A stretch of 64,000 nt of DNA from Dermacentor variabilis (GCF_050947875.1 NC_134569.1:33576777-33640776); one strand, 5' to 3'. Shown: positions 11,640-24,012, numbered from the stretch's first letter. Program-made: numbers and translations. The notes: generated by a model not told the origin, from the letters alone.

Positions 11640-13410
11640 GATGCCGCCACTAGCGTGATGCACTTTTTAGAGCACAGCTCTTAGGTGCCCGTTCCTGGGT
11701 TGAGCGTCGGCGTCCCTCGGTGTAACCGCGAAAGCGCCACCGCTCGCGCAATCGGCGTCATCTCCTTCCACTGTTGGCTCGGACACCACTCATCATGCCA
11801 GAATTCCCATATTGACCCCAAGGTACATGTAAGCTGCCAGCGAAGCTTCTATATAAGCCCACATGTCAAGAAAATGGCGGCTCGTTGCAACCGTCGCCAT
11901 CTGCGTATTGGGGGGACAACTAACAGCAAGCAAAAAATCAAAAATAAACAAAGACGCCACAACCAGAAAATCTCAGTGGATTCCACTTCTTATGCTGTTT
12001 GGCGCGAATGTTTAAATTCTTTTAGCGTCCGGCATTTCGACGGCTACGCCAGCAGATTTATTTCTTTTCAAGCTGAGGTGAGTTTGTGACTCGCCTCAGC
12101 TGAAGCGCCAGAGTGTCATTAAACTATAGGAGTATGAATGAATGTTTTGTGTTCGGTGGTGGAAGGGCCAGGTACGGTAAAAGAGCGTCATGCCAGTGTT
12201 AATGAGTGAGCAGTGGAATGATGAGTTCTATAAAGTTGATATGACGTGGCTGTAAAGGGACCTAAATTGGTCGCTATAATAAACTATAGGAGTGGGGTAT
12301 GTGTTAATGTGAACCTAATTAGGCTCTTCATGATGGCAGTTGCTCCAGTAAGTTCCTTAGGAAGCTGAGAGAATAGGATGGCAATCAAGGACAGTGCCAC
12401 AATGTTTCGCAACCAACTTCGCTTTTGTTCGTCTACAATAAGGAAACCAATATAATTCACCCAAAAAAACGTATGTTTCAATGTACGAAAAGTACTATGG
12501 CCAATGAACAGTCGTATTGTACAGCAACATATACGAAACCTTTGCACAAAATCATTTGCGATTCCGTGGAACACCATAAATTCATATCCAACAATTATCA
12601 GACAAGAGTGTCCGACATTATAATTTAGAAAACACTCGACTTACTAATTATGCTCAGAGCCATGTGTTACAGAGAGTGAAGGATCATAGCGGGACGATAC
12701 TTCGCAGAGCGTTCCGCATTTATCGCCACGACGAGACACAGCGCGTCGGATGCCACAGCGTGAACTTGCACGATAACAAAAAAAGGCTGCACTCACATCT
12801 TTCGCCGATGAATGTCATGCGCTAGGTCACGCAAAATTTCAAGTGAAGCGCACGCCACACTTTGAACAAACATGCAAGAAAAACAATTGGGCGAAACCAA
12901 CGTCTTCAAGTGAGCAACGCCATTTCACACGACGTAGCAGCTGGCTTGCGCAGCCTTCCCTAGTCTTACGCCAGAAATACTGGTTCGTAGGGGCCACCAC
13001 AAACGAACTAATAATTGTTAAATATAAAAAAATGTACATTTGTTATTGTATTACAGCAAAAATATTTGAAACGGGATATGTAATCGTGTGACCGTATTCT
13101 GATTAAAAATTGTCGAACATTTTCTTTTTCACATAGGTTTTCTAGTTCCAGTTTCCGTCCCCCCCCCTTCACTTAGTCATTCTTCAATCGCGTGTCACTA
13201 CCTGATATCTGTGGCAATGGGTTTCGGCACGCTTTTCGTTCCAAGCTTCGCGACCTATTTAGATGGACCTTGCTGACCCTCCCACGATGCGATGATTGCG
13301 GTCGGTGCGATGATTGCGGTCTCAAATTCTTCGCCTCAATATATAGCGAAATGACAACCCGTGTCGAGCTTCGCTGAAATTTCGCATTAGAGACTGTCGT
13401 AATCGTGGGA
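11640..13410. other. Non-genic tract; CpG-rich repeat at about 11670-11790
   Basis: The part from 11670 (cagctcttaggtgcccgttcctgggttgagcgtcggcg) resembles a CpG-rich sequence I associate with tick intergenic repeats. The 134-codon open frame at 11685-12089 runs through it with no recognised domain. The segment 12115-12300 is flanked by two copies of aaactataggagt (about 12121 and 12282). No gene supported. Confidence 0.35.
12071..12101. repeat. 13-bp-arm hairpin
   Basis: agctgaggtgagt and actcgcctcagct pair around a 5-base loop with one G-T mismatch. The left arm contains gctgaggtgagt, a consensus-like splice donor, so the resemblance to a donor may be incidental to the palindrome. Confidence 0.7.
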
Positions 13411-13725
13411 CGCTTTTTAACGCTATAGCGTTAAAGGCTCTATGTAGCAGAAATTGGGTTTGGCGTCCTGCGAGCCAAAATTTCCCTATATATTCAGGTA
13501 TACGTATAAGCCACACCTTGCTATACGACGTGTGGTATATGCCGGTTATATTGCCACATCATTCTGTCACTCAACTTCCTCGCACATTATCTTCCATTCT
13601 TGACAATGTTATTCCTCGGAATTTTGAGAATGACAGCCATAAACAAATTTCATGAAACAAAACACCGACAACGTATGCCTTTTATATTAAATCTTCTCAA
13701 ACGGAAATATTAAAAGTGCAAAATA
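13411..13725. repeat. Dispersed repeat A, copy 2
   Basis: Shares with 1611-1965 the palindromic ttaacgctatagcgttaa module, gcagaaa, aaaatttccctata, tacgtata, cttgctatac, gttattcctcggaattttgagaatgacagcc and catgaaacaaaac in the same order and spacing. The family probably continues to about 13950 (gcgtttctaacagaaagcgcgctttcggg...ccatcgcgtt), a part with no counterpart in copy 1. Confidence 0.7.
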
Positions 13726-14330
13726 ATAACAAGAATCTGAAAATTGATTAATTTTCTGGCGTGGCACTTCAATATATCCGGGATTGGCCCACGCAAGAGG
13801 CCGCGTTTCTAACAGAAAGCGCGCTTTCGGGCATAGCGCTAGCCACCAGCGTTTCCCGCTAAACATTACTGTTAGATAAGCTGTAATTACTGGAAAGCGT
13901 GAGAACCAGTGAGGGATCATTGAATGCCATCGCGTTGAACTCCTAAATGCATCCTCCAAATATTTTTATGACATGTATAGTCAGCCACAAAATTTTATGG
14001 AGCGCGGGATCTGCGAAAGAAGCTGAATATATCCACAGTTGCTAAACACGGCCTGCTTGGCGCATTTCCAACCATGAGGAGTACTTGTAAACAATATTGT
14101 AACACGCGATTTTACTGGCTACTGTTACAAGCTGTTCAGAAAATAAACTTTTATTTTTAGATCCCGTGGTGTCGCAGCAGCCACATGTCTTCGATGAAGT
14201 GGCAGTGGCGACAGGGAGTAGAATCGGACTGACCTTCACAGAGCCATGCGCGTTGTGCTGCCGCTGTTGCCAACGATCAAGCGCGAAAGGAGCGTAATAG
14301 TGCAAACGTGGTGCAGAGACTACAGAGGTA
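13726..14330. other. Repeat-derived, no gene seen
   Basis: First 225 bases look like the continuation of repeat A; the remainder has no recognisable structure before the Helitron-like fragment. Confidence 0.35.
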
Positions 14331-14334
14331 TGCG

Positions 14335-14830
14335 ATGAGCACCGAAGCGGTGAGGCAAAGGGCGAAGCGATGGGCCCACGAGATACGCGTGGCCGTGGAG
14401 CGCGAGCAAGAACAGAAGCGACGCGTGGCTGATGAACAGCGAAACACTAAAGACTGACTCACACTAGGCCAACACGACACCGATTTCGGTCTGGCGACTG
14501 TCGGCGGCAGCGTTTTCCTACGTGTCGGTGCCTCTGTCACACTGTCACACTCACTGTTCAGGGAAAAAAACCTCTGAACACGCCGCCAAAGACCAAGCGG
14601 CGCCGATTGCAGGACCGCCGCATGCAGCACGCAGAGGCGTACTTTCAAGATCACTTAGTCGAAGACGAATTTGTTGTGGCGTGTAGCGGCTGCGACCGCT
14701 TCTGGTTTGGTTGTCCGTCGTCATGGTGCCGCGGCACACGTATCTGGCTGTCCTCGAGTGAGCGCTTCCCCGCGAGGACGCTAGTACGTTCGAGCTTTGC
14801 GCCACGTGCAGGGCACAAATGCTTCGCACT
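14335..14830 (+). pseudogene. Helitron-like N-terminal zinc-finger fragment
   Basis: A 40-codon start (14335-14457) is rich in Arg, Glu and Gln, like the basic repeats ahead of many arthropod Helitron-like Rep/helicase proteins. Further on, AEAYFQDHLVEDEFVVACSG is followed by CDRFWF (CxxCDRxWF) near 14682, and in another frame FELCATCRAQ at 14789-14818. This CxxCDRxWF...CxxCR spacing is what I recall from the region before the Helitron_like_N domain. Frames are broken and no Rep or helicase motif is present. Assignment is by motif memory only. Confidence 0.45.
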
Positions 14831-15726
14831 GATTAAAATGATCATCGAGGATCGTTTCTTCCATATTTTACAACGAAGCAGTTTATGGCTAGGCTTTCGT
14901 TCATTTTCGTTCGGCGAAGATTGAGCAGAAAAGTCCCGAGCGCAATGGCACATACCCCTTTGAACTCTAGGTAGTGGGCTCCGGGACCTGTTACGCAGCC
15001 TTGAAATACTCTTGCCACACCTGGGACCTAAAAAGGTCCATGAATAGGAGTAAGAACAGATATTACGATTTAATCTTCGCCCAAAAGGCTGAGCCGCCTC
15101 GGCCACAGCTACATTCGCACCATCCTATCATTGTCGGCGTTCCAAGCACTTGTGTATCTAGTTTCCTTTACTTCCGTTCTCCCATATGCATGGTGGCAGT
15201 CACGTAGAAACGTCACGCGTGTCTAGTTTCCAACCGGCTTCTCGTGGCAGCAGTCCCGTCGTCTAGGACAATAATAATAAATGCGTGTGCATACCTTTCT
15301 TCACTATGACCACCGATCAATACAATAAATGAGTTCGTACCTTTGTTCAAAGTTCTGTCACCTTTTTGTCGTGTGCGAAACAGCTTCGCTGCTGATCCAC
15401 CTTTACAAAGTGGAATAGCCCATAATTTTTTTAGCCTTTTAATTTCTAAGAAAGCTTTTGAGAACTCTATATTTTCATGCCTCTTGTCGCGTAACTGTTG
15501 CTCATTGCGGACCGCTGCTGAGTTTATATGTCCCATTAAGTTTATTGAACTTCTCTTTCCGACTGGACAACCAGGCAGCGATGGCAATACCTGGGAAAGT
15601 AGGGAAAAAAAGCTTCACTTTAAAAGTTCAATTTGAGTGGCATGTCTATGCAGCAACCTTCTACGCCCCTAACTCTGCCTCTCCTTGCATCACACTTTGT
15701 TTGGTTTTTTTTTATTCTGAATGCAG
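14831..15726. other. No gene recognised
   Basis: Mixed composition with overlapping open frames on both strands, none with a known domain. It precedes a possible exon at 15727. Confidence 0.3.
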
Positions 15727-15783
15727 CGCTCACGATTGGGAAAACCACAGAAGATGCAAACAAAGAGTGAACCGGATTGGTCG
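15727..15783 (+). CDS. Weak candidate internal exon (57 bp)
   Basis: Preceded by a pyrimidine tract ending ttctgaatgcag and followed by gtatag as a poor donor. In phase 0 it reads RSRLGKPQKMQTKSEPDWS. It would join in phase to the exon candidate at 20174. A competing frame is also open through this point, so the call is weak. Confidence 0.18.
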
Positions 15784-18170
15784 GTATAGCGTGACACTTG
15801 ATAAGTGGCCCCTGTGAACAGCATAAAAGGAAAAACTGGATGATCTTAACTCAAATGTCGTCCTCTACAAGGGCCACTTGCATGAGCTCAGCCATGCTGT
15901 CCTCTGATGACCGTCACTCTAAGACTGAGGTACGCGACATCTTTTGTAATATATCTGAAATAATCTATGTTTGTTGTCCTTTGAGCTTTCGTAGAATGTG
16001 ACAGAGTGAAAAAGACAGCCCGACACAGATTCACTACGAACGAGATAAAGAAGAATATAGGAAAAAAATAGAAAACTAATGTGAAAGAGAGACCTCTTAT
16101 TGATCTATCCAGAATGTGTAGGGGAGTTCTAGTAGTTCCTATCGTCGGACGTAGGTCCGATGATTGTTCAGTTTGAAATTTGATGACCATCTTGCATACG
16201 CCTGCTTGCGCCCCTGTGACCAGCAAGGTACTATAAGGCACAACAGAAAATAGGACGGGCTTATGTCTCGATGGATCAGACTACAATTGAGAGGTCATGT
16301 TACTGCCTGGTACTCAGAGCCTGGACGCATGGCCGCTCTTGAAGGGGGATTGTGTGTCGTTTCTTTTTTAGCTAAGATGGTCACTCTCATCTCCTGCACC
16401 CATACCATATAATAAAATTTGTATCGTCATCTTACAGTTTTACTTCTCAATAAGAATTCTCTTTTTCTTCTGCAGCCGTCTGTTGAAAATAGCGCACATT
16501 GAAAGCTTCTTATATAAATGTGCTGTATAAGAGATGAGAATTTCACCACTAGGCGCTAAAATGGAGTCAGATCATATCTAATCACATTGCTGCAGCATTT
16601 CGTTAGGGACGCATTAATGACCAAGTGCATTCACATAACTTGAGGGGCCTAATGCACTCTCTTCTTCCACAAAAAGGGGTTAGGGAAAAATGAATGTTGC
16701 TTCCCTGCGTCTATGTTCTGCACATGCCATGAATCCTATGTTTCTTTGTAGTAAAGATTCGGTTGAAGTCTAGTGTTCTGTGCTCAGTGCTTCTCGCTGT
16801 CATCCGATGCCTCTTTCGTGTTAGTTAATAATTTCTCAACACCTCTTTGACGTCAACTTGTGTGCCTTTCACAGGGTATATGTATGCCCATTGGCTGACT
16901 GGTCATCTGACACTCAGTATGTGCCGCTCCTCAATGAACCTTTTAAGGCGTAAGCCTTTAGTGGCTCATGAGTGTCCGGGCGCAATTCGTGGTGGACGCA
17001 GGAAAGCGGTGATCACCGGCGAGGGGAGCAATGAGAGAAGGCGCCATGCCAGTAGCGCTGTGCGAGAGGGCGCGTGGGGTGCGATGTATCGCGTACATCG
17101 GCGACAAACCTTGCAGCCATATGGCTGTAATTGCATCCGATGCTCGCGGCCACGGCGGCGTCCCTTCGCAGAACAGTTCAGGCAACAGCAACAGAGGCAG
17201 TCGCAGTTAGGCTTTCGCCTATCGCAGTTTTGCTCGGCAAAGTGCCCATACATTTTTGTTTGACAACTTGGGTCACTGTGTATTGCCAGTGGGTATGCGC
17301 GGACTTCACGAAGATGTCCGGTCAACTGAAAAGTTTGTACATAAGAAATGACTGCTTTGACTCATTTGGTACGTCAGATCAATGAAAATAGCGAAACAAG
17401 GGCACACCACGACATCAGATACGTATACCAAATATTGTGTTCGTTGAAAGAGATAAGTGTGACACTCCAGCATCACGCTTTGCTTTACAGGGATGAAATT
17501 ATGATGAGACTAGTCAAATACCTAATTATTTTTTTCTAATTTGAGATAAAAGGTTGCTATATAGCTGCCTAGAAAGAAAGCATTCTTATTAAAAGATTGG
17601 AAATTATTAATCAGAATGCATTTTCCCCATGGGTTTGCTCGGGAGCCGGTGCCTCTGCGGAACAACTAAGGCTCACTTGCAGTAGAATCATTCTGGAGAG
17701 TACTCATCTGCATCAGTATCTGTCACTCAGATCCAATAATTGCTTTTATGAATTATGTTCCAGCCGACACAAATATTTGACAATACTGAATAGTGGATCG
17801 TCGAGTCGAATATTCTAGAATAGCGACGACTTTTTAGTCGTATTCGAAATTTCAAATATTCATACATAACTGTGCGCAGTAAAAGCTACTGCAGGCGCAG
17901 GAAGGCTGCGCCAGTAAGAGAACTGGATAATGCTGAGGCAACAGGCGCGCCTGAGGCTTTGTATACAGGTCCTCTGACGGCTGGCTTGAAGTAGCAAATA
18001 CGCAATAGCGACGGCTTAGCAGGAATATTCCACTGAGAATAAGATAGTCAAATGCAGAACAGTTGTAACGAATAAAATAATGCGGGTCTATTCTGATATG
18101 TGGCCATAGCTGTATATGTTTCCAATAGAAACACAGCTGGTAAACTCACCAATTGCGAATGCTACGAAGC
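15784..18170. other. Non-genic tract; CpG-rich repeat at about 16930-17240
   Basis: 16940-17235 is CpG-rich and bordered by similar palindromic strings aaggcgtaagcctt and taggctttcgccta, suggesting a repeat with inverted ends. The rest is AT-rich with no coding signal recognised. Confidence 0.35.
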
Positions 18171-18179
18171 CCTAGCTAA

Positions 18180-18560
18180 ATTTTTTATAATGACAAAAAA
18201 AAAATGTCGCAGCTTCGCGCGAAAGGCGAAGCATCGATTGCGATAGAAACTTAATAGGCAGCTATACGAAGTAAGGATAGTAGTTCTATCGGCCATACAA
18301 CCTTGTAAACATTCGCTTACTAACAAAATTAACAAGCATGGTGTCACGCGCGCAGACACAAACACGAACACATCTCACTCGATGACTCCGGAAACTACCT
18401 GTCGAAACGCTGGAGTAAGGAAGCGCGGCAGCAGCAGCGAGCCAATTTACCTTCGTGCTGCCTCTCGCTTCGAAAACACAGCGTACACGAAGCTGTCAGC
18501 ACTCGGCACACTCTGTACCCATCGCAGATTAGTTTCAAGATGGGGCCGCGCGGCCGCACC
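18180..18560 (+). repeat. Repeat B, copy 1
   Basis: Contains ordered blocks shared with 60940-61300: gaagcatcgattgcgatagaaa, tagctat.cgaagtaaggatagtagtt.tatcggcc, aacaagcatg.tgtca, aacacatctcactcgatgact, and an encoded SSSEP segment. A tick-type dispersed repeat with no identified transposition protein. Confidence 0.72.
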
Positions 18561-18782
18561 ATACGCAGCCACCGCTGGTGTACGGTTGATCCCGGTTAAT
18601 AATGGTTCAAAGCGAATATTCGGATAATGCGCTAACGAGCGATAACGGTTTTTAATGGTCGGAACGGCATTAGCGCATCTGGCGCCATCACCTACAGTAG
18701 TTCGCTTGCGTCATCAATTCACCTTGGGCCACGCATCCGCAGCACTTGGCGTCACAAGCAGCGCCGTTGTTTCGTATAGGTC

Positions 18783-18856
18783 GAATGAAGTTTCATAGCA
18801 TTGATAATGACAACGGGCTGCGTGGATATATGTGAGTGCCACAATGCTTACACATA
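18783..18856 (+). repeat. Related copy of the LINE-cluster linker
   Basis: aatgaagtttcatagcattgataatgacaacgggctgcgtggatat...gccacaatgctta matches the linker sections at 10318-10380 and 11013-11075 with substitutions, so that linker is itself a dispersed repeat. Confidence 0.65.
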
Positions 18857-18925
18857 CTTATAAATTTCCCAGAGAAGTTTCCGCTTAAATTTTTTTCTCT
18901 TAACATCTAAATCGATGTCATGTTG

Positions 18926-19168
18926 AAATTAAATTATATTGTGGGGTTTTACATGGCGAAACCACGACCACGTTATGAGGCATGCCGTAGTGGGGGACTG
19001 CGGATTAATTTTGACCACCTGGGGTTCTTTAACCTTCACTTAAATCTGAGTACGCGGGTGTTCTTGCATTTCACCCCCATCGAAATACTGCCGCCGTGGC
19101 CGGGATTTGACGCCGCGATCTTGTGCTCAGCAGCGCAACACCAAAGCCACTAAGCAAACACGGCGGGT
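18926..19168 (-). mobile_element. Full-length tRNA-derived SINE (second family)
   Basis: On the reverse strand a tRNA-like head reads cgtgtttgcttagtggctttggtgttgcgctg with A box at 19146-19156 and B box (ggcgtcaaatccc) at 19102-19114. The body follows: gatgggggtgaaatgcaagaacacccgcgtactcag, aaagaaccccaggtggtcaaa, and an AT-rich tail near 18926-18945. The same body without head lies at 56180-56345. Transcribed by pol III and mobilised by a LINE (family knowledge). Confidence 0.85.
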
Positions 19169-20173
19169 ATGCCACCATGCGAACGCATGTGTAGCTTCAG
19201 AGATCTAGTAGGGCGGCGATATCATTTGTGCGTAACATAAGGCGCCCGAACTTGTTTCTGTGGCATACCAAAGTAAGCGCGTAGTGCAACAAAAGAAAGC
19301 AACATTTTTAAGGAGTACGGTTTCACTGACTATGACTTTCACTGACTTTCACTGACTAACAGACTAGGCTGCGTCTAGTATGTCGTACTGAAATCTATGC
19401 AATCAGGCACAGGAATACCAGCAGAATTTAATTCTTCGAATCATGCCTTGCGAGTCGATCTTCCAGTGCATTGCGCTCCCTCTTAAAGCCGCTGTGATAT
19501 GATATTTATTATCTGCAGGCGCGGCAGAAGTCCTTAAGAACGGCTTTCCTTGAAGGAGTACAAAAACGTGAAAAATGTCCTAGTCAAGCTCCTCGGCGTA
19601 CTTATTTTCACCAAATGCCGCTATGTATGTGAGATTTTCAGTATTCTTTGAAACGCAATGTTTCAAACATTTAAATTCAGAACTGGCTGTTGTTTTCTGT
19701 TTGAATAGTTTTGAAATAATTTTTTTCGGTTTATTTCGACCCTTTACATGTACGACGCGCAGAAGGCTTGGTATATCAAAATGAGGTGTGGAAATATAGA
19801 AAGATGATAACTTCACTGCTGTACACTACTACATTGAAGAGTCGGAAAGTACAGACGCTCGTGTCCTGAATAAAAGGCAACCACGACACATTGCTCGTAT
19901 CCCTTTGTGAATACACTGTATGTGACTTTACACTCAAGGGATATCCGCCTGTTTCTACCGCGGTGCGTGCTTCTTCACAGTCACCAAAAATCGATGCTCT
20001 TCTTTTGTATACCATACCGCACGCATCGACACTCTGCTAACAGAAAGGGGCTGTGTAACGATTACAATAGATAGAATACGTTTGTGAGTTTGGTGCATGG
20101 TGAATACGTTCATAGAAGTCCCTGTCTGACATCAATTGAGAACGTAAAAAGTCGTTCTTCTTCCTCTTTGCAG
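19169..20173. other. Non-genic; possible intron
   Basis: Short ctttcactga repetition at 19320-19362, otherwise unassigned. The last 20 bases (cgttcttcttcctctttgcag) form a strong polypyrimidine tract and acceptor for the next feature. Confidence 0.35.
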
Positions 20174-20327
20174 AGACTTCACAAGCGGCGGGAGCTGAGC
20201 ACGCAGGATCCAAGAAAGGACGACGCTCACGCGCTGGGATCTGTTCGTACAGTGCGTTATAAAAAGTTTAGTGCGCTTGAAGATCAAGAAGACATAACGC
20301 AGCACAGAATAATGCTAAAGAGTGCCA
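20174..20327 (+). CDS. Candidate host-gene internal exon
   Basis: A 154-bp segment bounded by a textbook acceptor (ttcttcctctttgcag ending 20173) and a donor (gtaagt starting 20328). It is open in one frame: begins RLHKRRELSTQDPRKDD, continues ALGSVRTVRYKKFSALEDQ and ends near HRIMLKSA. Charged, soluble-protein composition unlike the repeats around it. It enters in phase 0 and leaves after one base of a codon. I do not recognise the protein. The open frame also continues upstream into the presumed intron, so openness alone proves little; the splice signals carry the case. Confidence 0.42.
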
Positions 20328-20850
20328 GTAAGTCGCATGCAGGCATTGACACTAGTCGCATTGCGAAGCTCGCGTGAGAAATGATCCAACCAGTTGATTT
20401 TAGAAGGTATTTGAGGTTGGCTAGAGGCCCATGCAAATAAAGAGGTCCGTGGATCCTTACCATTGGTTTATGACTAAAATGTAGCTGTAACTTTCAGTTG
20501 CTTCAAAGTGTATATAGATGGCTTCATAAATTACATAGCTGCATGCAAAGGATCTTACCATCGTCTTCATGCAGTGACCAGTGAACTTTAACGACTTCCA
20601 CCAGAATAGACAGTTTCGCTGCTGCAGATACGATGCCGCACTTGAAGTTACTGTGGAACGTTACAGCATTCCAGGTATAAGCAAACTGACTGACAGACAG
20701 AACAGAATAAATATCTTATAGTTCTAGGTAAAGGCCATGGAAAAGAGATAACTGCATTCGTATGCTAGGTTGAAACTTGCTTTCGCGCTATGTACTGGCT
20801 ACACGCAAATATTTCGAACTAAATTCACAGTTCCTCTACTCTTTCCACAG

Positions 20851-20954
20851 TGCAAAAAGACGCTCTCGACAACATTTTTGTTTATAACGTCTACGCCAGA
20901 AGTTTGCTTATTGTTCAGTTTCACAGGCAGATGCAAATTAAGGGCACTTTTTGA
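20851..20954 (+). CDS. Candidate host-gene terminal exon
   Basis: Starts after acceptor ttcctctactctttccacag (ending 20850). Its first two bases, tg, complete the codon left by the 20327 donor, giving Met across the junction. It then reads QKDALDNIFVYNVYARSLL, IVQFHRQMQIKG and stops at 20952-20954. The implied intron is 523 bp. Another frame through this segment is also open, for longer, but looks non-coding (Phe/Ser/Thr-rich). If an internal exon, no good donor is visible before the stop, so it would have to be the last exon. Confidence 0.28.
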
Positions 20955-23913
20955 TTTCTTTCAAGTTGATAAGCAAGGCTGGCATACAGCTTACTTGCAT
21001 CTGTATCAAAAGAGAGACAGAGAAAGAAAAGGAAAGGCGAGGAGGATCAAAAAAGAGAGAAAGATAAAAGACGAAAAAAGATATGCTATTGCCACTTGGA
21101 GAATTTTCCCTAAGCTTGCTAAAAACCTAAGAAGCTTTCTTCTGGTTCCTTGTTTACTCACGGCCAAATTGATGCCACGCATGACTCCTTTCTTACGCTT
21201 TATTACAACCAGTTGGGAAGCAGGGATGGCGGTCCTTTACTACAAGGTTTCTCAGCTTCCTCCTGAAGTGTTTTCTTCAGCATCGTATCAAAGAAAGCTC
21301 TATTTTTGCCAAAGTACCTTTCAGTGAGCGACAGAGACTACTCCGATAGCTGTCCTTTCCACGCTATCAACATTGAAAGCATTGTGTTGTATGGCTTTTT
21401 CTTTCTCATCTTCACCTACACAGTTTTTCTGCCTTAGGGAACGCTTGTACATTACTTTTCGCTCTTTGTGCGCGAAGATTCAAAGCGGCTGTTGTGCTTT
21501 GAACCCGGAAACTGAAAACTGGGTCGAGTAATTCAAATTAACAATGTGTCTCTCACTAAAGCCATTCCTAGCGCAGCCCACGCGGAACTCTATATTTCCC
21601 ATTGCTATACTTTTCATTAAACACCACTGCAAAGCAGCGCACCCTGTCAAGCTTCTTTTTTACGTCCTAAATGGAGAAAATTTTTGTTGTAACATACTTC
21701 AGCAATGCTCAGAAAACCTTTTATGTTTAATCGCGTCTTTCCTAATGCTTAAATCAAGACGAACCACCTGTTGAATGTGTGCTCAGTGTCTGTTAGGGCA
21801 TATCTTATTTTTTATTTGTTTTGTTCAGATGTTGAGAGCGCTCTTTGTTATTCGGTAAAAGTTGGGGTCTTAAGAAAATAACACACTATGCAGCTGGCTA
21901 TTCTGAACAGTCAAAATAGCCTAGCGACTAAGAAATGTCAACAAATAAACAAAAAAGTTGTCGCGCTGAAAAATATCAAACTTGCAAATTCCATGCGTAC
22001 AGTTCGAGCAGTGTATCCTCAGATCTGATAGTCTCCATCCCCTTAAATGCGTCTTGCTGTGACCAACGAAATGAGGCTCTGAACTTGCGTTCCACTTTTA
22101 GTTCTAAATAAAATAATTTTGGTGTAGTCTCTATTATCAGTCAGTGCATTTCAGTAAGGTATCAAAATATTGAGCCACTCTTGCTCTTTATTTTTTCCTA
22201 TACACTGATACCACAAACAGAAAAGCAAATCCCAGGAAACGAAATATAGACCGACTTTGGCGAAAGTCGTTGATTAGCCACCTACTTTCTTACTACAGTA
22301 TGGAAATTTTTCATCTCAAAGAAACCCTTGTTCTCCCCCCCTTTTTTTCCCCTTAGGCTTGTAGACTGGTATCTCAACTTCATTGCGCCTTTGGTTCGCG
22401 ATATATCTGCGTGTCTGTTCTTCGGGCTTTTTCTGTTCTGCATCTTCGACAAGATGAGAAAATTTTCCTGGGCCACCCGTTGTGCTCAAATGGCTTTCTT
22501 CGTGTAGGACACACGGCATCTTTGCTTGTATTATCAATCACCTGGTATCATGCTTTTCTTTTTAAATTTTATATCGCGTTCAAAAATGATACAAAACAGT
22601 TGAAACAGGGACTAGCGATATGTTAGGCTAGTAGGAATACCTTTTGTTTGTGATTTTTTTTTGGTCTGTCACGTAATTCATGGCGCCCTTATGCTGACTG
22701 ACGACAACGGTGCGGACCAAGAACAACGAAACGACACGAAACGACACGAGAACAGTGTGAACATCGTTTACGCAGAGTGTAAATGATGTTCACATGGCAT
22801 TCGGATTTCACTTATAGCTTGTGTTTCTCTTTTTGTAAAGAGAACATCTAAGCGCTTTCCATATTCACACACTTCTGGCGCAAAGATAATACTGCAGGTC
22901 GAAGTTGTAATACATCGCCTTGTTCAAGTGGGCTAGTATTCATGCTTCAACCGCTGCTTGCACTGGAAACGGGAGCGTGAACGAAGAAAGGACAAAATAC
23001 TCATAAAGTGCAATCTCCTGTTTCGATTTGCTAGAATATGTGTGGGAACACGTACTGATTAAACTTTACATTTAAATGTAAGTCGTTATTTGTGTCCCAT
23101 TGTTTCTGAGTGCATCGTCTCATTTCGATTGAGAACATAATTATGAAGCCGGACTTATGTATCCTGGGCTTGCAATGTGTTTTCCCTACTTTTGCTAATA
23201 TTAACCGGGCTGTCTCGAGAACCATTCGGGTATGTCGGCTTGCATGGCTACGAGTTAAACTTCGAAACCTTAAATGCAGTGCACCCTTAAACTGGGCTTA
23301 CCAAGGCAGTCACACCACGTGTGCATTCGAGGTGTGACTGAAACGGGGGTTTCGTAAAAAATTATTTTCTTGAACCATAACACAACTTCGTGCACGTGCA
23401 CTAAAAAGAATACGCTAGGCTGCATCAGAGACAATGCTGCTTTGCTGCACGTGAAGCGTCTTGTGCGTGCTGCAGAGGGTGTATGCGCACTATACGAAAA
23501 TTGCGTAGCCAGACACAAGTTACATTTATTCACACGTTAGAAAGGTTACATACTTAAGTTGCATGTAATGAGAATCTTACGGCATAACTTTGCAATCGTG
23601 CTGGCTCCCTATTCAAACGCGTCCCGTTTGTTTTGTAGAGATTGTTTGGGTACTAGGGTACAACAACCGTCGTCCCCCCCCCCCCCCCCTATTGGCGGCG
23701 CCGGTGGCTTTCCTGCAACTCCATAGACTGACGCACCCGTAGAAGATTGGAGCTAGTGCACTTGCCTCAATATTCTGCGCTTGCGCTAACTTTAGAAACA
23801 GACAAGTTCCGCCATTATCAAAGGGGTTAGGAATTCATGAGGTTATGTAAATAGGCCCCCTTTTTTACCAAACTGGACCTAATGCAAGTTTTATACCCCG
23901 TTATGCTTATGAA

Positions 23914-23915
<2 letters not shown>
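20955..23915. other. AT-rich non-genic tract
   Basis: A purine-rich run (21008-21085), poly-C at 23674-23689, a short repeat of cgaaacgacacg near 22728-22750, and otherwise no recognisable gene, RNA or mobile element. Confidence 0.4.

Positions 23916-24012
<97 letters not shown>

Noticed and set aside
12071..12101. Splice donor gctgaggtgagt
   Set aside because: It is the arm of a hairpin and has no upstream acceptor-bounded exon.
16462..16530. Exon after acceptor tttttcttctgcag
   Set aside because: Two frames stop at once and the third after about 17 codons; no donor.
20770..21327. 185-codon forward open frame
   Set aside because: Starts at a non-ATG codon, is Phe/Ser/Thr-rich then Lys/Arg-rich, has no domain, and overlaps the better exon candidate in another frame.
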